Positions 23,464-31,458 of a stretch of DNA of 64,000 bases are shown here, one piece after another. This stretch comes from DAOUBP01 sp964474695 (GTDB lineage: Bacteria > Chloroflexota > Anaerolineae > CG2-30-64-16), in the NCBI GenBank assembly GCA_964474695.1, contig CAYYTK010000011.1, forward strand, positions 73,432 to 137,431, written 5' to 3'. Every line of letters starts with the position of its first letter. Position 1 is the first letter of the stretch. The notes below the pieces were generated by a model. That model was not told the origin of the DNA. It saw only the letters and a program-made list of their open reading frames with translations, and did no database searches. The position numbers and the translations under genes were made by a program.

Positions 23464-25212
23464 TCACTCGTCCGGTGTGAGGCGGACAAGGGCGCCGGCC
23501 GGGGCTTCGCGTAAGCCGGGCAGCACCGGGTCCAGCGGCTCGGCGCGATACAGCGGGCGCTGCCGGGCGATTTCCTGCACCAGGCGTTCCAGCGCCGGCA
23601 TGTCGCCGGCTGCACCTGCGGCCAGTATATGCTCAGGATAGCGCTGCTGCAAGCCGGCGCGATACCAGGCGTAATCGTACAGGTTCACGTTCAGCGGGAG
23701 AACGTCCGGCCGCTGATTCAGCCCATAGAGCGCGTACCACAGCGCAAAGGTCGGCCTGTCGGTGGCAACCAGGATCACTGCGCCGGGTTCCGCGGCGCTC
23801 AGGGCTGCGGTGACGAAGTCCCGCGCTTCCCGGTCGCGGCTCAGATCGTTGGCGCGCCATGAGTGCAGCACGGCGCCGGCCGGCAGCAGGATCAGCGCGG
23901 CGATGGCGGCATAACTGGTCATTGCGAGGGCGATAGCCCGAAGCAATCTCAGGCCGCCAGAGGGATTGCTTCGCGCTGCGGCGCTCGCAATGACGGTCGT
24001 TCCCGGGCGCGCATCCTGACGCAGCGGGATGGGTAACTCGCCATGACTGTCACAGGCAGCGGGTTGACCGCTCAGCGTGACCTTGTCCTGGACCAGGGCG
24101 CTGATTCCCCCCAGGCCCGCAGCCAGCCACAACGCTGTCATGGCCCAGACCGGGAGCAAATAGACGTAAGAATCAGCCGTCCGATAGGCCAGGCTGAAAA
24201 TGGTGTAGGCCAGCGCGACCAGGCCGGTGGTCCGCCACCAGGCGTGCTGGCGTCGATCGGTCCACCACAGGCCTGCCACGGCGATCAGCAGCCCCCACGG
24301 CCCGCCGCCGAGCTGGCCCAACGCCATCTGGCCCCACGCCGCGACCCGCGCCAGAAGAGCCGCCGGCGCCGCTCCCGCCAGCAGCTCAGCGTAGGGCTGC
24401 CCGGAGACAACCCACCGGAAGCCGGCCCATGTGCGTGGATCACCCCAGTTCACAGGCGCTTGCCGCATCGCCGCCAGCGGCAGATAGGCGTAAATGCTCA
24501 GCCCTAAGGCCAGCGTTGCGGCCGGCGCAGCCCAGGCTCGGAGCTGTCGCGTCTGGCTTGCAGGCGGCGTGCTCCGGTCCGCGCTCGGCCGCAGGTGACG
24601 GTTGTCCCACAGCCAGGCTGCCGCGGCCGGCAGCAGCAGCGCCAACGACAGGTGATTGCCTGACCCAAGCCCGAAGGCCAGGCCGGCTGCGGCCAGCCAA
24701 CGGCCGGCCGGTCCGCCCGCCTGGGCGACCTCGCGCCAGCGCCACAGCAGCCAGAGCACCAGCATGACGGCCAGCGCGTGCAGCGCGTAGACTTCGGTGA
24801 TGACCGCCTGGCTCCACAGCAAGGGTGACGCTGCCCAACTCAGCGCGGCCGCCAGTGCGGCGGCGGCCTGACCCGGCCGGCGCGGCCAGCCATCGGCCAG
24901 GACACGCTGCGCCAGGTCGGCCAATAGCCCAACGGCGCAGGCTGCGGCCGCGGCTGAGAGCCAGTTGCCGGCCCGGGCCGGCTCACCGGGGTAGAGCTTG
25001 CAGGCCGCGATGAGCAGAAGCTGGTAGGTGGGATAACCGGTTGGGTGGGGCACGCCTCCCGTCAGTGCTGCGGCCAGCAGGTCGCCGCCGTCAGCGCCCT
25101 CGTGCGCCCACGTGAGACCGGGCGCCAGGGTCCGCGCGTAGAGCGCCAGTGCAGCCAGGCCCGCGATCGGCCCAAGCCAGCCGCGGCGCACCGCTTCAGA
25201 GAGGGATGGCAC
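23464..25212 (-). CDS. DUF2723 membrane glycosyltransferase (O-mannosyltransferase-like)
   Basis: GTG 25212 lies 13 nt after the stop of the previous gene; the open frame extends further but overlaps that gene. The 582-residue protein shows the DUF2723 signature early: GLTWAHEGADGGDLLAAALTG then GVPHPTGYPTYQLL, with an acidic motif on the first extracytoplasmic loop. About ten hydrophobic segments and a soluble C-terminal domain (GAVILVATDRPTFALWYALYG) follow. The family belongs to the GT-C class, related to TMEM260 and protein O-mannosyltransferases. The likely reaction is transfer of a sugar from a polyprenyl donor to Ser/Thr outside the membrane (inference from family). The many Thr/Pro-rich linkers in this window would be natural acceptors. 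Operon: DUF11 gene upstream, DUF4012 downstream. Confidence 0.85.
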   Translation of the reverse strand: MPSLSEAVRRGWLGPIAGLAALALYARTLAPGLTWAHEGADGGDLLAAALTGGVPHPTGYPTYQLLLIAACKLYPGEPARAGNWLSAAAAACAVGLLADLAQRVLADGWPRRPGQAAAALAAALSWAASPLLWSQAVITEVYALHALAVMLVLWLLWRWREVAQAGGPAGRWLAAAGLAFGLGSGNHLSLALLLPAAAAWLWDNRHLRPSADRSTPPASQTRQLRAWAAPAATLALGLSIYAYLPLAAMRQAPVNWGDPRTWAGFRWVVSGQPYAELLAGAAPAALLARVAAWGQMALGQLGGGPWGLLIAVAGLWWTDRRQHAWWRTTGLVALAYTIFSLAYRTADSYVYLLPVWAMTALWLAAGLGGISALVQDKVTLSGQPAACDSHGELPIPLRQDARPGTTVIASAAARSNPSGGLRLLRAIALAMTSYAAIAALILLPAGAVLHSWRANDLSRDREARDFVTAALSAAEPGAVILVATDRPTFALWYALYGLNQRPDVLPLNVNLYDYAWYRAGLQQRYPEHILAAGAAGDMPALERLVQEIARQRPLYRAEPLDPVLPGLREAPAGALVRLTPDE

Positions 25213-25225
25213 GGCCCTGCACCCG

Positions 25226-25954
25226 TCAGCGCTCGGCCTGCGCACCGGTGGGCGGCAGCTCGGCGGGCGGCAGCACCAGGACGACACCGGCCACTGCACG
25301 TTGGCTGCCGGTTGCGGTCGCAGCCGCCTGATTGACGATGATGCCGCCGGCCGCCAGATCACCGCGCACCTGCGCCGTGAACGTGATGACGAGTTGCCCG
25401 CCGGGAGGCAGCACCGTTGTGCGGCCGCGCAGCGTGCGGCCATCCCAGGCCGCACCGGAGCCTTGCACACTGCCCGGGATCAGCCCGGCCGGCAGCGCGT
25501 CTTCTACGACGACATCGCGGACGGAGCTTGCACCCCGGTTGGCAAGCGTCAGGGTGAAGGTAACGTCGAGGCCCGGCCAGACCACCGTGTGATCGGCCTC
25601 CTTCGTCAGCACCAACGCGGCCGGCGCCAAAACGGCGGTGGCGGTTGCACCGGTTGTGGCGGTGGCCGACGGCGCTGCGGTCGCAGCCGGCGCTGCGGTT
25701 GCGCCGGGCGCGCTGGTCGCGGCGGGCGGTGCAGTCGGTTGCTCTGCCGGCGGCCTAGTGGCCGACGGTTGCGCGGTCGGCGCCTCGGTGGGCGCAAACG
25801 TCACGGCGAAAGTTGGCGTCGGACCTCTCGTAGGCACGGTCTGACCATGCGTCCGCTGCGAAGGCGCGGCCCACGCGGCAGGCAGGGCCAGCATCACCAC
25901 TCCAAGCGCCAGCCCGACTCCGATATAGGCTGCCAGGCGTAGATTGCGTTTCAT
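25226..25954 (-). CDS. DUF11 surface protein with Thr/Pro/Ala stalk and terminal LPPTG-like motif
   Basis: ATG 25954 has AAGGGAG just upstream. The 242-residue product has a signal peptide (AAYIGVGLALGVVMLALPAAWA), a ~90-residue Pro/Thr/Ala stalk, then one DUF11 beta-sandwich (LVLTKEADHTVVWPGLDVTFTLTLANRG..., VVVEDALPAGL, GQLVITFTAQVRGDLAAGG). It ends LVLPPAELPPTGAQAER. LPPTG fits the LPxTG sortase signal, but the hydrophobic helix and basic tail that should follow are missing, and no hydrophobic stretch appears in other frames downstream. A sortase gene lies two genes upstream in the same run (27037-27903). The protein could be a degenerate sortase substrate, or Pro-rich sequence that resembles one by chance. 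Confidence 0.82.
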   Translation of the reverse strand: MKRNLRLAAYIGVGLALGVVMLALPAAWAAPSQRTHGQTVPTRGPTPTFAVTFAPTEAPTAQPSATRPPAEQPTAPPAATSAPGATAAPAATAAPSATATTGATATAVLAPAALVLTKEADHTVVWPGLDVTFTLTLANRGASSVRDVVVEDALPAGLIPGSVQGSGAAWDGRTLRGRTTVLPPGGQLVITFTAQVRGDLAAGGIIVNQAAATATGSQRAVAGVVLVLPPAELPPTGAQAER

Positions 25955-26014
25955 CTCCCTTCTCCAGGGCGGCCGAGGGCGGGTGTCTCTCATCCGTCCC
26001 CGGCCGGCCGCTCC

Positions 26015-27040
26015 TCACTCCCAACCCGCAGCCGCGCGGGCCAGCCGGCGCAGATTCAGGCTGCGCTGCCAGAGCGCCAGCGCGGCCCAGACGGTGACGC
26101 CGCCAATGACCACGACATGCAGCACCAGCCCGTAGGCCAGCCCGGTCGCCTCCGGCACGCCGAATACCGACAATGCCAGCACGCACAGCAGTTGAAACAC
26201 CCCGATCTTGCCCGGGGTCGATGGCACCGCCACGCCGCCCTGCAGGACCGCCAGGACCAGCAGAGCCATCGTGGCCGAGGGCGGCAGATCGAACGCCAGC
26301 AGCAGCACCAGGTTCGTGATTGCCGCCAGCATCCAGAACAACAGCGTCCACACCCATACTGCCGCGGCCGCCCGCGGCCGGCCCAATGTGGCGAGCCCAT
26401 CCAGCCCGGCTTCGATACGTTTGCGCCATCGCGCAGCCGCAGGCGGCGGCAGGATCCGGAGCGCGCGTTCTGCGAGCCGCAACCAGGCCGAACGGCCGCC
26501 GAGCAGCGCCAGCGCAATCACGGTTACGGCGGCTGCGGCCAACACCAGGGCATCGACGCGCACGGCCAAGGCGTCAGGCAGCACCACAAACGGGATCAGC
26601 GCGACCACCAGGACCGCCAGCACGACCACATCCAATAGTTTCTCGGCGGCCAGCGTGCCCAGGACGAACCACTTGCTCACCTGGGCCTCCTCGCCGGTCA
26701 GATACGCGCGCACCAACTCGCCCCACCGGCCTGGGACGTAGAAGTTGACGGCCTGGCCGATGACGATCAGGCTTGCCAGGCGGACAACGCCCAACGCCGG
26801 CCGCTGGGGCTCGAACAACCAGCGCCAGCGCATTGCCTTCAGCACCGGCGTCAGAAGGCTGGTGACCAGCGTGAGCGCCACAAACGGTAAGCGCACCCCG
26901 CCCAACGCGCGGCCCAACGCTGCGAGATCGAAGCTGCGCGCAGCGAGATAAAGGGCCGCTATCCCGAGCAGCAGCCCCAACCAGATCTGGGCTCCGAAAA
27001 GCCAGCGCTTACGCTTCCCTGCGCCACCAGCGGCGTTCAC
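26015..27040 (-). CDS. Flippase-like integral membrane protein (LPG synthase transmembrane family, UPF0104)
   Basis: GTG 27040 overlaps the sortase stop (GTGA), indicating coupling. The 341-residue protein has about eight membrane helices and family motifs: LVTSLLTPVLKAMRWRWLF, VNFYVPGRWGELVRAYL (the conserved P-x-R-x-GE element), and GGVAVPSTPGKIGVFQ, where PxTPGxIG is typical. The family is the membrane half of MprF, found alone in many bacteria near glycosyltransferases and presumed to move lipid-linked substrates or to transfer to lipids. Its position between a sortase and a DUF2723 glycosyltransferase supports a role in a lipid-linked step of surface glycoprotein assembly, but this is inference. 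Confidence 0.88.
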   Translation of the reverse strand: MNAAGGAGKRKRWLFGAQIWLGLLLGIAALYLAARSFDLAALGRALGGVRLPFVALTLVTSLLTPVLKAMRWRWLFEPQRPALGVVRLASLIVIGQAVNFYVPGRWGELVRAYLTGEEAQVSKWFVLGTLAAEKLLDVVVLAVLVVALIPFVVLPDALAVRVDALVLAAAAVTVIALALLGGRSAWLRLAERALRILPPPAAARWRKRIEAGLDGLATLGRPRAAAAVWVWTLLFWMLAAITNLVLLLAFDLPPSATMALLVLAVLQGGVAVPSTPGKIGVFQLLCVLALSVFGVPEATGLAYGLVLHVVVIGGVTVWAALALWQRSLNLRRLARAAAGWE

Positions 27041-27903
27041 GGCGCCGGCGCCGCGATCACGATCAACCGATGCGTGTTGTTGGTCGGCGGCCAGCAGGTG
27101 ATCAGCGTCAGCCGCGTGTCGCTGGTCTCCTGCATGAAGCGGGCGTTGGCGATGCGCTGCTGCAGCGGAACGCCCGTGTCCTTCAACCGATAGAACTCGG
27201 TGACCACGTAGTTGTAGACGCGGCCGGCGGCATCGAACAACTGAATCTGGCGGCCGTTCAGGACATCAGAGCGGTCAGTGAAGTCGTCGACTGCCACGCG
27301 CTGATCGTTATCCCAGGCGAAACTGATGGGCTGAAAGACCTTGCCGTAGATGTTGTTGTGCCCCGAAATGACCAGGTTGCCCGGCTGGCCGAGAAGTACG
27401 CTGTCTATGTGATGACCGGCCTCGTTGTCCGGGACCACCCACTCGGAGCGGGGTCCCTCGGCGGTTTGGATCACCTGCCAACTCATCGGCGCCACCGCGG
27501 CGTCGATCTTCAGATCAGGCATCACCAGGCGCACCGGAGGTGCTGCCGGGGGGACTGTGGCGGCCGGAGATAGCTCCGCAGATGCAGATTGGTCCGTCGA
27601 TGGCTGGCCCGAAGTCGCAGCGGCGGCCGGGGAGGCAGCATCCGGCGCCGCTACGGTTGGGGCGGCGATTGCCGGCGCAACCGTAGCGGTCGCGGCAGTG
27701 GTTGGCGGTGCGGTCGGCGCAGGGCTGGCGGTGGGCGGCAGGGTTGCCGGCGCGGTCGGGCCGGCCGTCTGCCCCAGCTCCGCGCGCAGCCGGGCGCCCT
27801 GGAGCTGCGTCCAGCCGAAGTAGCCGGCCACGCCCAGCAGAACGGCTAACCCGATGATGAGCAGCAGATTGCCCATCGTGCGGCGAGAATGCGAATCCGG
27901 CAT
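27037..27903 (-). CDS. Class D/E-like sortase
   Basis: ATG 27903 starts the 288-residue protein. An N-terminal membrane helix (LLLIIGLAVLLGVAGYFGW) is followed by a ~90-residue Ala/Pro/Thr linker and then the sortase beta-barrel. All three active-site residues are present: His182 in VISGHNNIYGKVF, Cys270 in LTLITCWP (the TLxTC motif) and Arg279 in NTHRLIVIAA. Sortases cleave LPxTG-type signals and join proteins to a surface nucleophile. In a lineage usually lacking a thick Gram-positive wall the acceptor is unclear. The only LPxTG-like sequence in the window is the C-terminal LPPTG of the DUF11 protein two genes downstream. The YLPLxLR tails elsewhere are another possible substrate class. It heads a five-gene run. 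Confidence 0.9.
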   Translation of the reverse strand: MPDSHSRRTMGNLLLIIGLAVLLGVAGYFGWTQLQGARLRAELGQTAGPTAPATLPPTASPAPTAPPTTAATATVAPAIAAPTVAAPDAASPAAAATSGQPSTDQSASAELSPAATVPPAAPPVRLVMPDLKIDAAVAPMSWQVIQTAEGPRSEWVVPDNEAGHHIDSVLLGQPGNLVISGHNNIYGKVFQPISFAWDNDQRVAVDDFTDRSDVLNGRQIQLFDAAGRVYNYVVTEFYRLKDTGVPLQQRIANARFMQETSDTRLTLITCWPPTNNTHRLIVIAAPAP

Positions 27904-28167
27904 AGAACTTGCCTCGTTGGGTCAGGTGCTCACGGTACGCGCATCAGCGTAGAGCCGCGCGCGATCGCATGGAGATTATAGCACAGGCTCAGCCGCGTCG
28001 CAACGGCGGTTGCCAGGGGGATGCGTTTCGCGTTGGGGGCCAATTTCCGGAATCGAGGCTTTAGCCGGTCTCTCAGTGTTCAATGAAACTGCGAAAGCGG
28101 AGCACCCTGAGGGAAGTGCCCCTCCGTGCTCGCAACAATCGTGGGAGAAATTCGATCCTTCGGGGGC
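27904..28167. other. Intergenic region between sortase and FtsK-like genes
   Basis: This divergent region contains a lone repeat arm (28047-28068), a GAGCAC...GTGCTC imperfect hairpin (about 28096-28129), and the approach to the FtsK promoter. No additional gene was recognised, and no clear sortase promoter was found. Confidence 0.5.
28047..28068. repeat. Solo arm of a dispersed inverted repeat
   Basis: A 22-bp sequence beginning CCGGAATCGAGGCTTTAG is identical in its core to the left arm of the inverted-repeat element at 51451-51523. Only one arm is present here. Confidence 0.75.
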
Positions 28168-28196
28168 TTGACATTTGCACAGATGTTCGATACAAT
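28168..28196 (+). promoter_or_regulatory. Near-consensus sigma-70 promoter of the FtsK cassette
   Basis: TTGACA (28168-28173), a 17-nt spacer and TACAAT (28191-28196). The predicted start near 28203 gives a leader of about 120 nt before ATG 28322. Confidence 0.85.
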
Positions 28197-28202
28197 GATT
28201 CA

Positions 28203-28215
28203 GAACATTTGTTTC
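28203..28215 (+). promoter_or_regulatory. Candidate LexA-type (SOS box-like) operator
   Basis: GAACATTTGTTTC, immediately downstream of the -10 box, fits the Gram-positive-type LexA consensus CGAACRNRYGTTYC at 12 of 14 positions (including the flanking base). A repressor here would block initiation. Speculative. Confidence 0.4.
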
Positions 28216-28321
28216 GAAAGGGTTTCTTGCACGGCTTTCGCCGAATATCGCCAAGTGGGGCAATCGCTTGCTATGACACACCATCAAGATGCGCTGCCGG
28301 CCCCAACTTCAGAGGTGTGCT

Positions 28322-29398
28322 ATGGGAGCGAGGCAACAGGTCTACGAACTGCAGGCAGCGCGAATCGAGTCGGTGCTGACGGCGCACAAGGTGCCCGCTC
28401 GGGTCTGGCAGGCAACGGTCATGCCGCGTTTTGTGCGCTACGACATCACGACCGCCCTGGGGACTAAGGTGAACAAAGTCAGCGCGTTGGCCGAGGAACT
28501 GGCGCTTTCGTTGGGGGTGCAATCGGCGCGGGTGTTTCGCGAGGGCGGCGTCCTGCACGTCGAAGTGCCGCGCGAGGGCGCGCGCGGAGTCAATCTCATC
28601 GATCTGTGCGCCAAACTGACTTCAGTCCCGGCGTGCTGCGCCGTGTTGGGCGTAGAGGAGGGGGGCAGTCCCCTGCTGCTGCGGATCGATAGCCCGGACG
28701 TCGCGCATGTGTTGGTTGCCGGGACCACCGGCAGCGGCAAGACGGCGCTGCTCCGAACCCTGCTCCTGTCGCTGGCGATGCACAATCACCCCGGCCACCT
28801 CCAGTTCGTGCTGATCGACCCGAAGGGCCGCGGCCTGGCCTGCCTCGCCGGACTGCCGCACGTGTGGCGGCAGATGGGGGTCGTGCAGCAGCAGGAGGCT
28901 ATTGCCGAGACCCTGACGGCTGTGGTGAAGGAGATGGAGCGCCGTGACCAGGTAGGGGCCAGGCTGCCGCGGCTGGTGATCGCAATCGACGAGCTGGCGG
29001 ATCTGCTGCAGGTTGGCGGTCGCGCCGTGGGGGATGCGCTGCAGCGCTTGACGCAGCGAGGCCGCGAGGCTGGGATTCACGTGATTGCCGCCACGCAGCG
29101 GCCTTCGGCCGCCCAGGTAGACGGCGCAGTGAAAGCGAACTTCCCCGTGCGGCTGGTGGGGAGCGTCGCCTGCGCCGAGGATGCGCGGGTCGCGGCCGGC
29201 GTGGCAGGCACCGGCGCTGAAAGGTTGCTGGGACGCGGGGACTTCCTGGTGATCGCCAAGGGCCAGGTAGTGCGGTTCCAGGCTGCATTCGCTGACAACA
29301 CGGCGTTGGCCGCGGTGGTCGAGCAGATCGGCGCGGGCGGCAGGCGGCGCCGCACCTGGCCAGGTGCGGCGCCGATTTCGCGAAGGAGTGATGGATGA
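28322..29398 (+). CDS. FtsK/SpoIIIE-family DNA translocase
   Basis: ATG 28322 follows AGAGG. The 358-residue protein has a ~100-residue N-terminal beta/alpha region and then the FtsK motor: Walker A GTTGSGKT (134-141), QFVLIDPKGRGL, Walker B LVIAIDELADLL (Asp223, Glu224), THVIAATQRPS-like sensor (here IHVIAATQRPS) and FPVRLVGSVACAEDAR. It lacks the N-terminal membrane segments and the C-terminal gamma domain of cell-division FtsK (about 800 residues), so it resembles soluble FtsK-like motors of integrative elements and phages. Its C-terminus is encoded by a 30-bp perfect palindrome. The stop overlaps the next start (ATGA). It heads a four-gene cassette with its own strong promoter. DNA pumping during transfer or segregation is inferred. 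Confidence 0.88.
   Translation: MGARQQVYELQAARIESVLTAHKVPARVWQATVMPRFVRYDITTALGTKVNKVSALAEELALSLGVQSARVFREGGVLHVEVPREGARGVNLIDLCAKLTSVPACCAVLGVEEGGSPLLLRIDSPDVAHVLVAGTTGSGKTALLRTLLLSLAMHNHPGHLQFVLIDPKGRGLACLAGLPHVWRQMGVVQQQEAIAETLTAVVKEMERRDQVGARLPRLVIAIDELADLLQVGGRAVGDALQRLTQRGREAGIHVIAATQRPSAAQVDGAVKANFPVRLVGSVACAEDARVAAGVAGTGAERLLGRGDFLVIAKGQVVRFQAAFADNTALAAVVEQIGAGGRRRRTWPGAAPISRRSDG
29345..29374. repeat. 30-bp perfect palindrome inside the FtsK-like gene
   Basis: The 15-bp half-site CGGCGCCGCACCTGG is followed directly by its reverse complement. The outer arms GCGCCGCA/TGCGGCGC are the same as in the 26-bp palindrome at 41198-41223; only the centre differs. Confidence 0.85.
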
Positions 29399-29781
29399 AG
29401 AAGATCATTGTGCCGGCGATGCTCGGCTTCGGCGTCGTGTTGGCCGTGATTATCGGGCAACGGATGAGCACGGACGCCATGGCGGTGGTGATCGGGGTGG
29501 CGGTCGGGGTGGCGGCCAGCGTTCCAACCAGCTTGCTGTTGGTGGCGCTCTTGCGGCGGCAGCGGGTCGACGAGCGCAGCGGCTGGCGGGCCGAGGCCGG
29601 GCCAATGTATCCGCAGTTGCAGCAGCCGCCGGTGATCGTAGTGAATCCCGGGCAGTGGATGGGACAGAACGGAACGCAGCCTTACGTGCCGCTGCCTCCG
29701 CCCCAAATGGCGCAAGAAGGCGGGATGCGCCAACTGCGCGTGGTGGGTGACGATGAGACGTGGAGCGCGGGCGCCTGGTGA
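29395..29781 (+). CDS. Small membrane protein of the FtsK cassette
   Basis: ATG 29395 has GAAGGAG upstream and overlaps the FtsK-like stop. The 128 residues contain two adjacent membrane helices (IVPAMLGFGVVLAVIIGQ and MAVVIGVAVGVAASVPTSLLLVALL), then a basic stretch RRQRVDERSGWR. A Pro/Gln-rich cytoplasmic tail of about 60 residues follows (QQPPVIVVNPGQWMGQNGTQ, PLPPPQMAQEGGMRQLRVVGDDE). No family was recognised. Given the tight overlap it may tether the soluble FtsK-like motor to the membrane, taking the place of the missing FtsK membrane domain. That role is inference from order and topology. Confidence 0.72.
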   Translation: MKKIIVPAMLGFGVVLAVIIGQRMSTDAMAVVIGVAVGVAASVPTSLLLVALLRRQRVDERSGWRAEAGPMYPQLQQPPVIVVNPGQWMGQNGTQPYVPLPPPQMAQEGGMRQLRVVGDDETWSAGAW

Positions 29782-29845
29782 CGCGCTGCTTGCGCCGGTC
29801 GGTGTTCCGCCGCGGCGTGCTTTCTAAATGGGAGGAGATCCTGTG

Positions 29846-30160
29846 ATGACCAATGTCCGAGTTGTTTTGACCCCTGACGGCTTCTATCCCCGCGTGTTCC
29901 TCTGGCAGGGGCGTAGCGTGCGGGTGTTGTATGTGGCGGAGACGTATACCTGCGGCCTGGAGCGGCGCTATCGCCTGCGAACGCCGGAGGGTCTCTATGA
30001 GCTGGGCCTGGATACCGGTTCAGGCATCTGGCGCATGCGCCGCGCACCGTCGCGCCTCGAGCGACTGTGGATGGCGATCCAGGATATGCCGCGATATCCG
30101 GTTCCGGCGGGAAGGCGCCGCGTCGGGCTGCGGACAGCTTCCACCGGATCGGGGGCTTAG
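29846..30160 (+). CDS. Small soluble protein of the FtsK cassette, family not recognised
   Basis: ATG 29846 is preferred because GGGAGGAG (29829-29836) precedes it by a normal distance; the earlier ATG 29828 overlaps that site. The 104-residue product is beta-rich: RVVLTPDGFYPRVFLWQGRSVRVLYVAETY, then RRYRLRTPEGLYELGLDTGSGIWRMRR, which looks like a small barrel of the kind found in DUF6504-type proteins (weak). A basic C-terminus (RLERLWMAIQDMPRYPVPAGRRR) could contact nucleic acid. It is 65 bp after the membrane-protein gene and 8 bp before the last gene of the cassette. Confidence 0.65.
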   Translation: MTNVRVVLTPDGFYPRVFLWQGRSVRVLYVAETYTCGLERRYRLRTPEGLYELGLDTGSGIWRMRRAPSRLERLWMAIQDMPRYPVPAGRRRVGLRTASTGSGA

Positions 30161-30168
30161 GAGGAGGT

Positions 30169-30405
30169 ATGCTCAACGGCCTTCTGTGGTTCGACAACGA
30201 TCCGCAGCGCAGTTTGAGTGCGAAGGTGCAGGATGCGGCGCTGCGTTACCAGGAGAAGTTCGGCGTGGCGCCGAACGCCTGCTATGTCAACCGCGCGGCG
30301 GTAGGCGATGCCGAGGTGATCGTGCCGGTGCGCGGGTTGAACCTGCGCGTGATCCCGTCGCGTCAGATCCTGGCCCATCATTTCTGGGTGGGGGTCGACC
30401 AGTGA
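30169..30405 (+). CDS. Small protein of the FtsK cassette (78 residues)
   Basis: ATG 30169 has an excellent site (AGGAGGAGG) immediately upstream. The 78-residue protein reads LLWFDNDPQRSLSAKVQDAALRYQEKFG, then VAPNACYVNRAAVGDAEVIV and a final strand LNLRVIPSRQILAHHFWVGVDQ. I recall short proteins with a similar RYQ.KFG..PN.CYV pattern beside FtsK-like genes in Chloroflexota, but know no function. It closes the cassette and abuts the convergent holA stop with no spacer. Confidence 0.75.
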   Translation: MLNGLLWFDNDPQRSLSAKVQDAALRYQEKFGVAPNACYVNRAAVGDAEVIVPVRGLNLRVIPSRQILAHHFWVGVDQ

Positions 30406-31458
30406 TTACAGGCCTTCGATGAGTTCGGCCAGCAGGACATCCATGGCCTCGCGATCGCTCAGTTTGCCGGTCTTGATGGCTTCGTCGGCGGCCAGGATGC
30501 GCCCCATGGCGCGTTCAAGCCGGGCGAAGCTGTGGCGGCTGGCCTGGTTGACGAAGCGCGGCACGGTCCACTCTCCCACGTTCAGGGTGCGGGCGATCTC
30601 CGGCGGCCGCGCGCCCTGGGACTGCAACGCCTTGACCTGAATCAGCAGGCGATACTGCCGTGCGATCATGGCCAGCAGCCGCAGGGGCGGCTCCCCATCC
30701 ATATCCAGGGCGTGCTGCATCAGCCGGCCCGCCGCCGATCCATTCCCCAGGCCGAGTGCATCCACCATTTCGAAAACGCTTGCCGCGCGCGTGGCTGGCA
30801 CCAGGGTGCGCACGTCCTCGCGCGTAACGATGCGCCCGGACGCATAATCTGCCAGCTTGATCAGCTCTTGGTCCAGTTGGCGCAGGTCATCGCCGACATA
30901 TTCGGCCAGGTCCTGGATCGCGGCCGGGTCGAGCTTGACTTTGCGCGTCCGCGCCCGGCTGCGAATCCAGTCAGGCAGGTCGTTCTTGCGCGGTCTCTCG
31001 CATAGGATGATGCGCGCTTTGCCGTCGCGCGCCAGCTCCTGCACCCGGCGCAAGCCGGGACCGCTGGCCGTGTCGGCTTCCAGCAAGACCAGCTCCGTGC
31101 TGTCGGTTGTCTGGCTCAGGCACGCCAGAAATGCCTTGCCCTGGCTTTTGAGTTGTTCAGGCTCCGGCTCCGGCTCGGCCGCTTCTTCCTCATCGGCGGC
31201 CGGAGCCGCCTCTTTGCTTTTGCGCCTGGCCGGCGCGGCCAGCCGCGCGAGCAGATGTTCCACGACGACCAGGCGCTTCTCGGCCAGGAAGGGGAGGGTG
31301 TCCACGGCGTTGTGCAGCTCAGCCAGGGTGACGGTGCGTCCGTCAAGGCGGCTGGTGTTGAGGGTTGCCAACTCGGGATCGGTCGCGATGCCGGCTGTCA
31401 GCTCTGCCAATGCCTCCGCGCATAACAGCTCGGCCGGGCCGTGAATCAGGGTGATCAT
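30406..31458 (-). CDS. holA: DNA polymerase III delta subunit
   Basis: The 350-residue length is normal for HolA. The N-terminal domain starts MITLIHGPAELLCAEALAEL with the degenerate nucleotide-binding fold of the family. NTSRLDGRTVTLAELHNAVDTLPFLAEKRLVVVE and LDPAAIQDLAEYVGDDLRQLDQELIKLADY are diagnostic, and the helical C-terminal domain (FEMVDALGLGNGSAAGRLMQHAL) completes the fold. A lineage-specific charged insert (KSKEAAPAADEEEAAEPEPEPEQ) lies at about 98-122. Delta opens the beta sliding clamp within the clamp loader. The start overlaps the stop of the DUF6391 gene (ATGA), so the two are co-translated after mutS2. Confidence 0.92.
   Translation of the reverse strand: MITLIHGPAELLCAEALAELTAGIATDPELATLNTSRLDGRTVTLAELHNAVDTLPFLAEKRLVVVEHLLARLAAPARRKSKEAAPAADEEEAAEPEPEPEQLKSQGKAFLACLSQTTDSTELVLLEADTASGPGLRRVQELARDGKARIILCERPRKNDLPDWIRSRARTRKVKLDPAAIQDLAEYVGDDLRQLDQELIKLADYASGRIVTREDVRTLVPATRAASVFEMVDALGLGNGSAAGRLMQHALDMDGEPPLRLLAMIARQYRLLIQVKALQSQGARPPEIARTLNVGEWTVPRFVNQASRHSFARLERAMGRILAADEAIKTGKLSDREAMDVLLAELIEGL

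Noticed and set aside
28322..30405. A complete integrative conjugative element
   Set aside because: No integrase, relaxase, replication gene or flanking attachment repeats were seen. Only the FtsK-like motor and three small genes are present.
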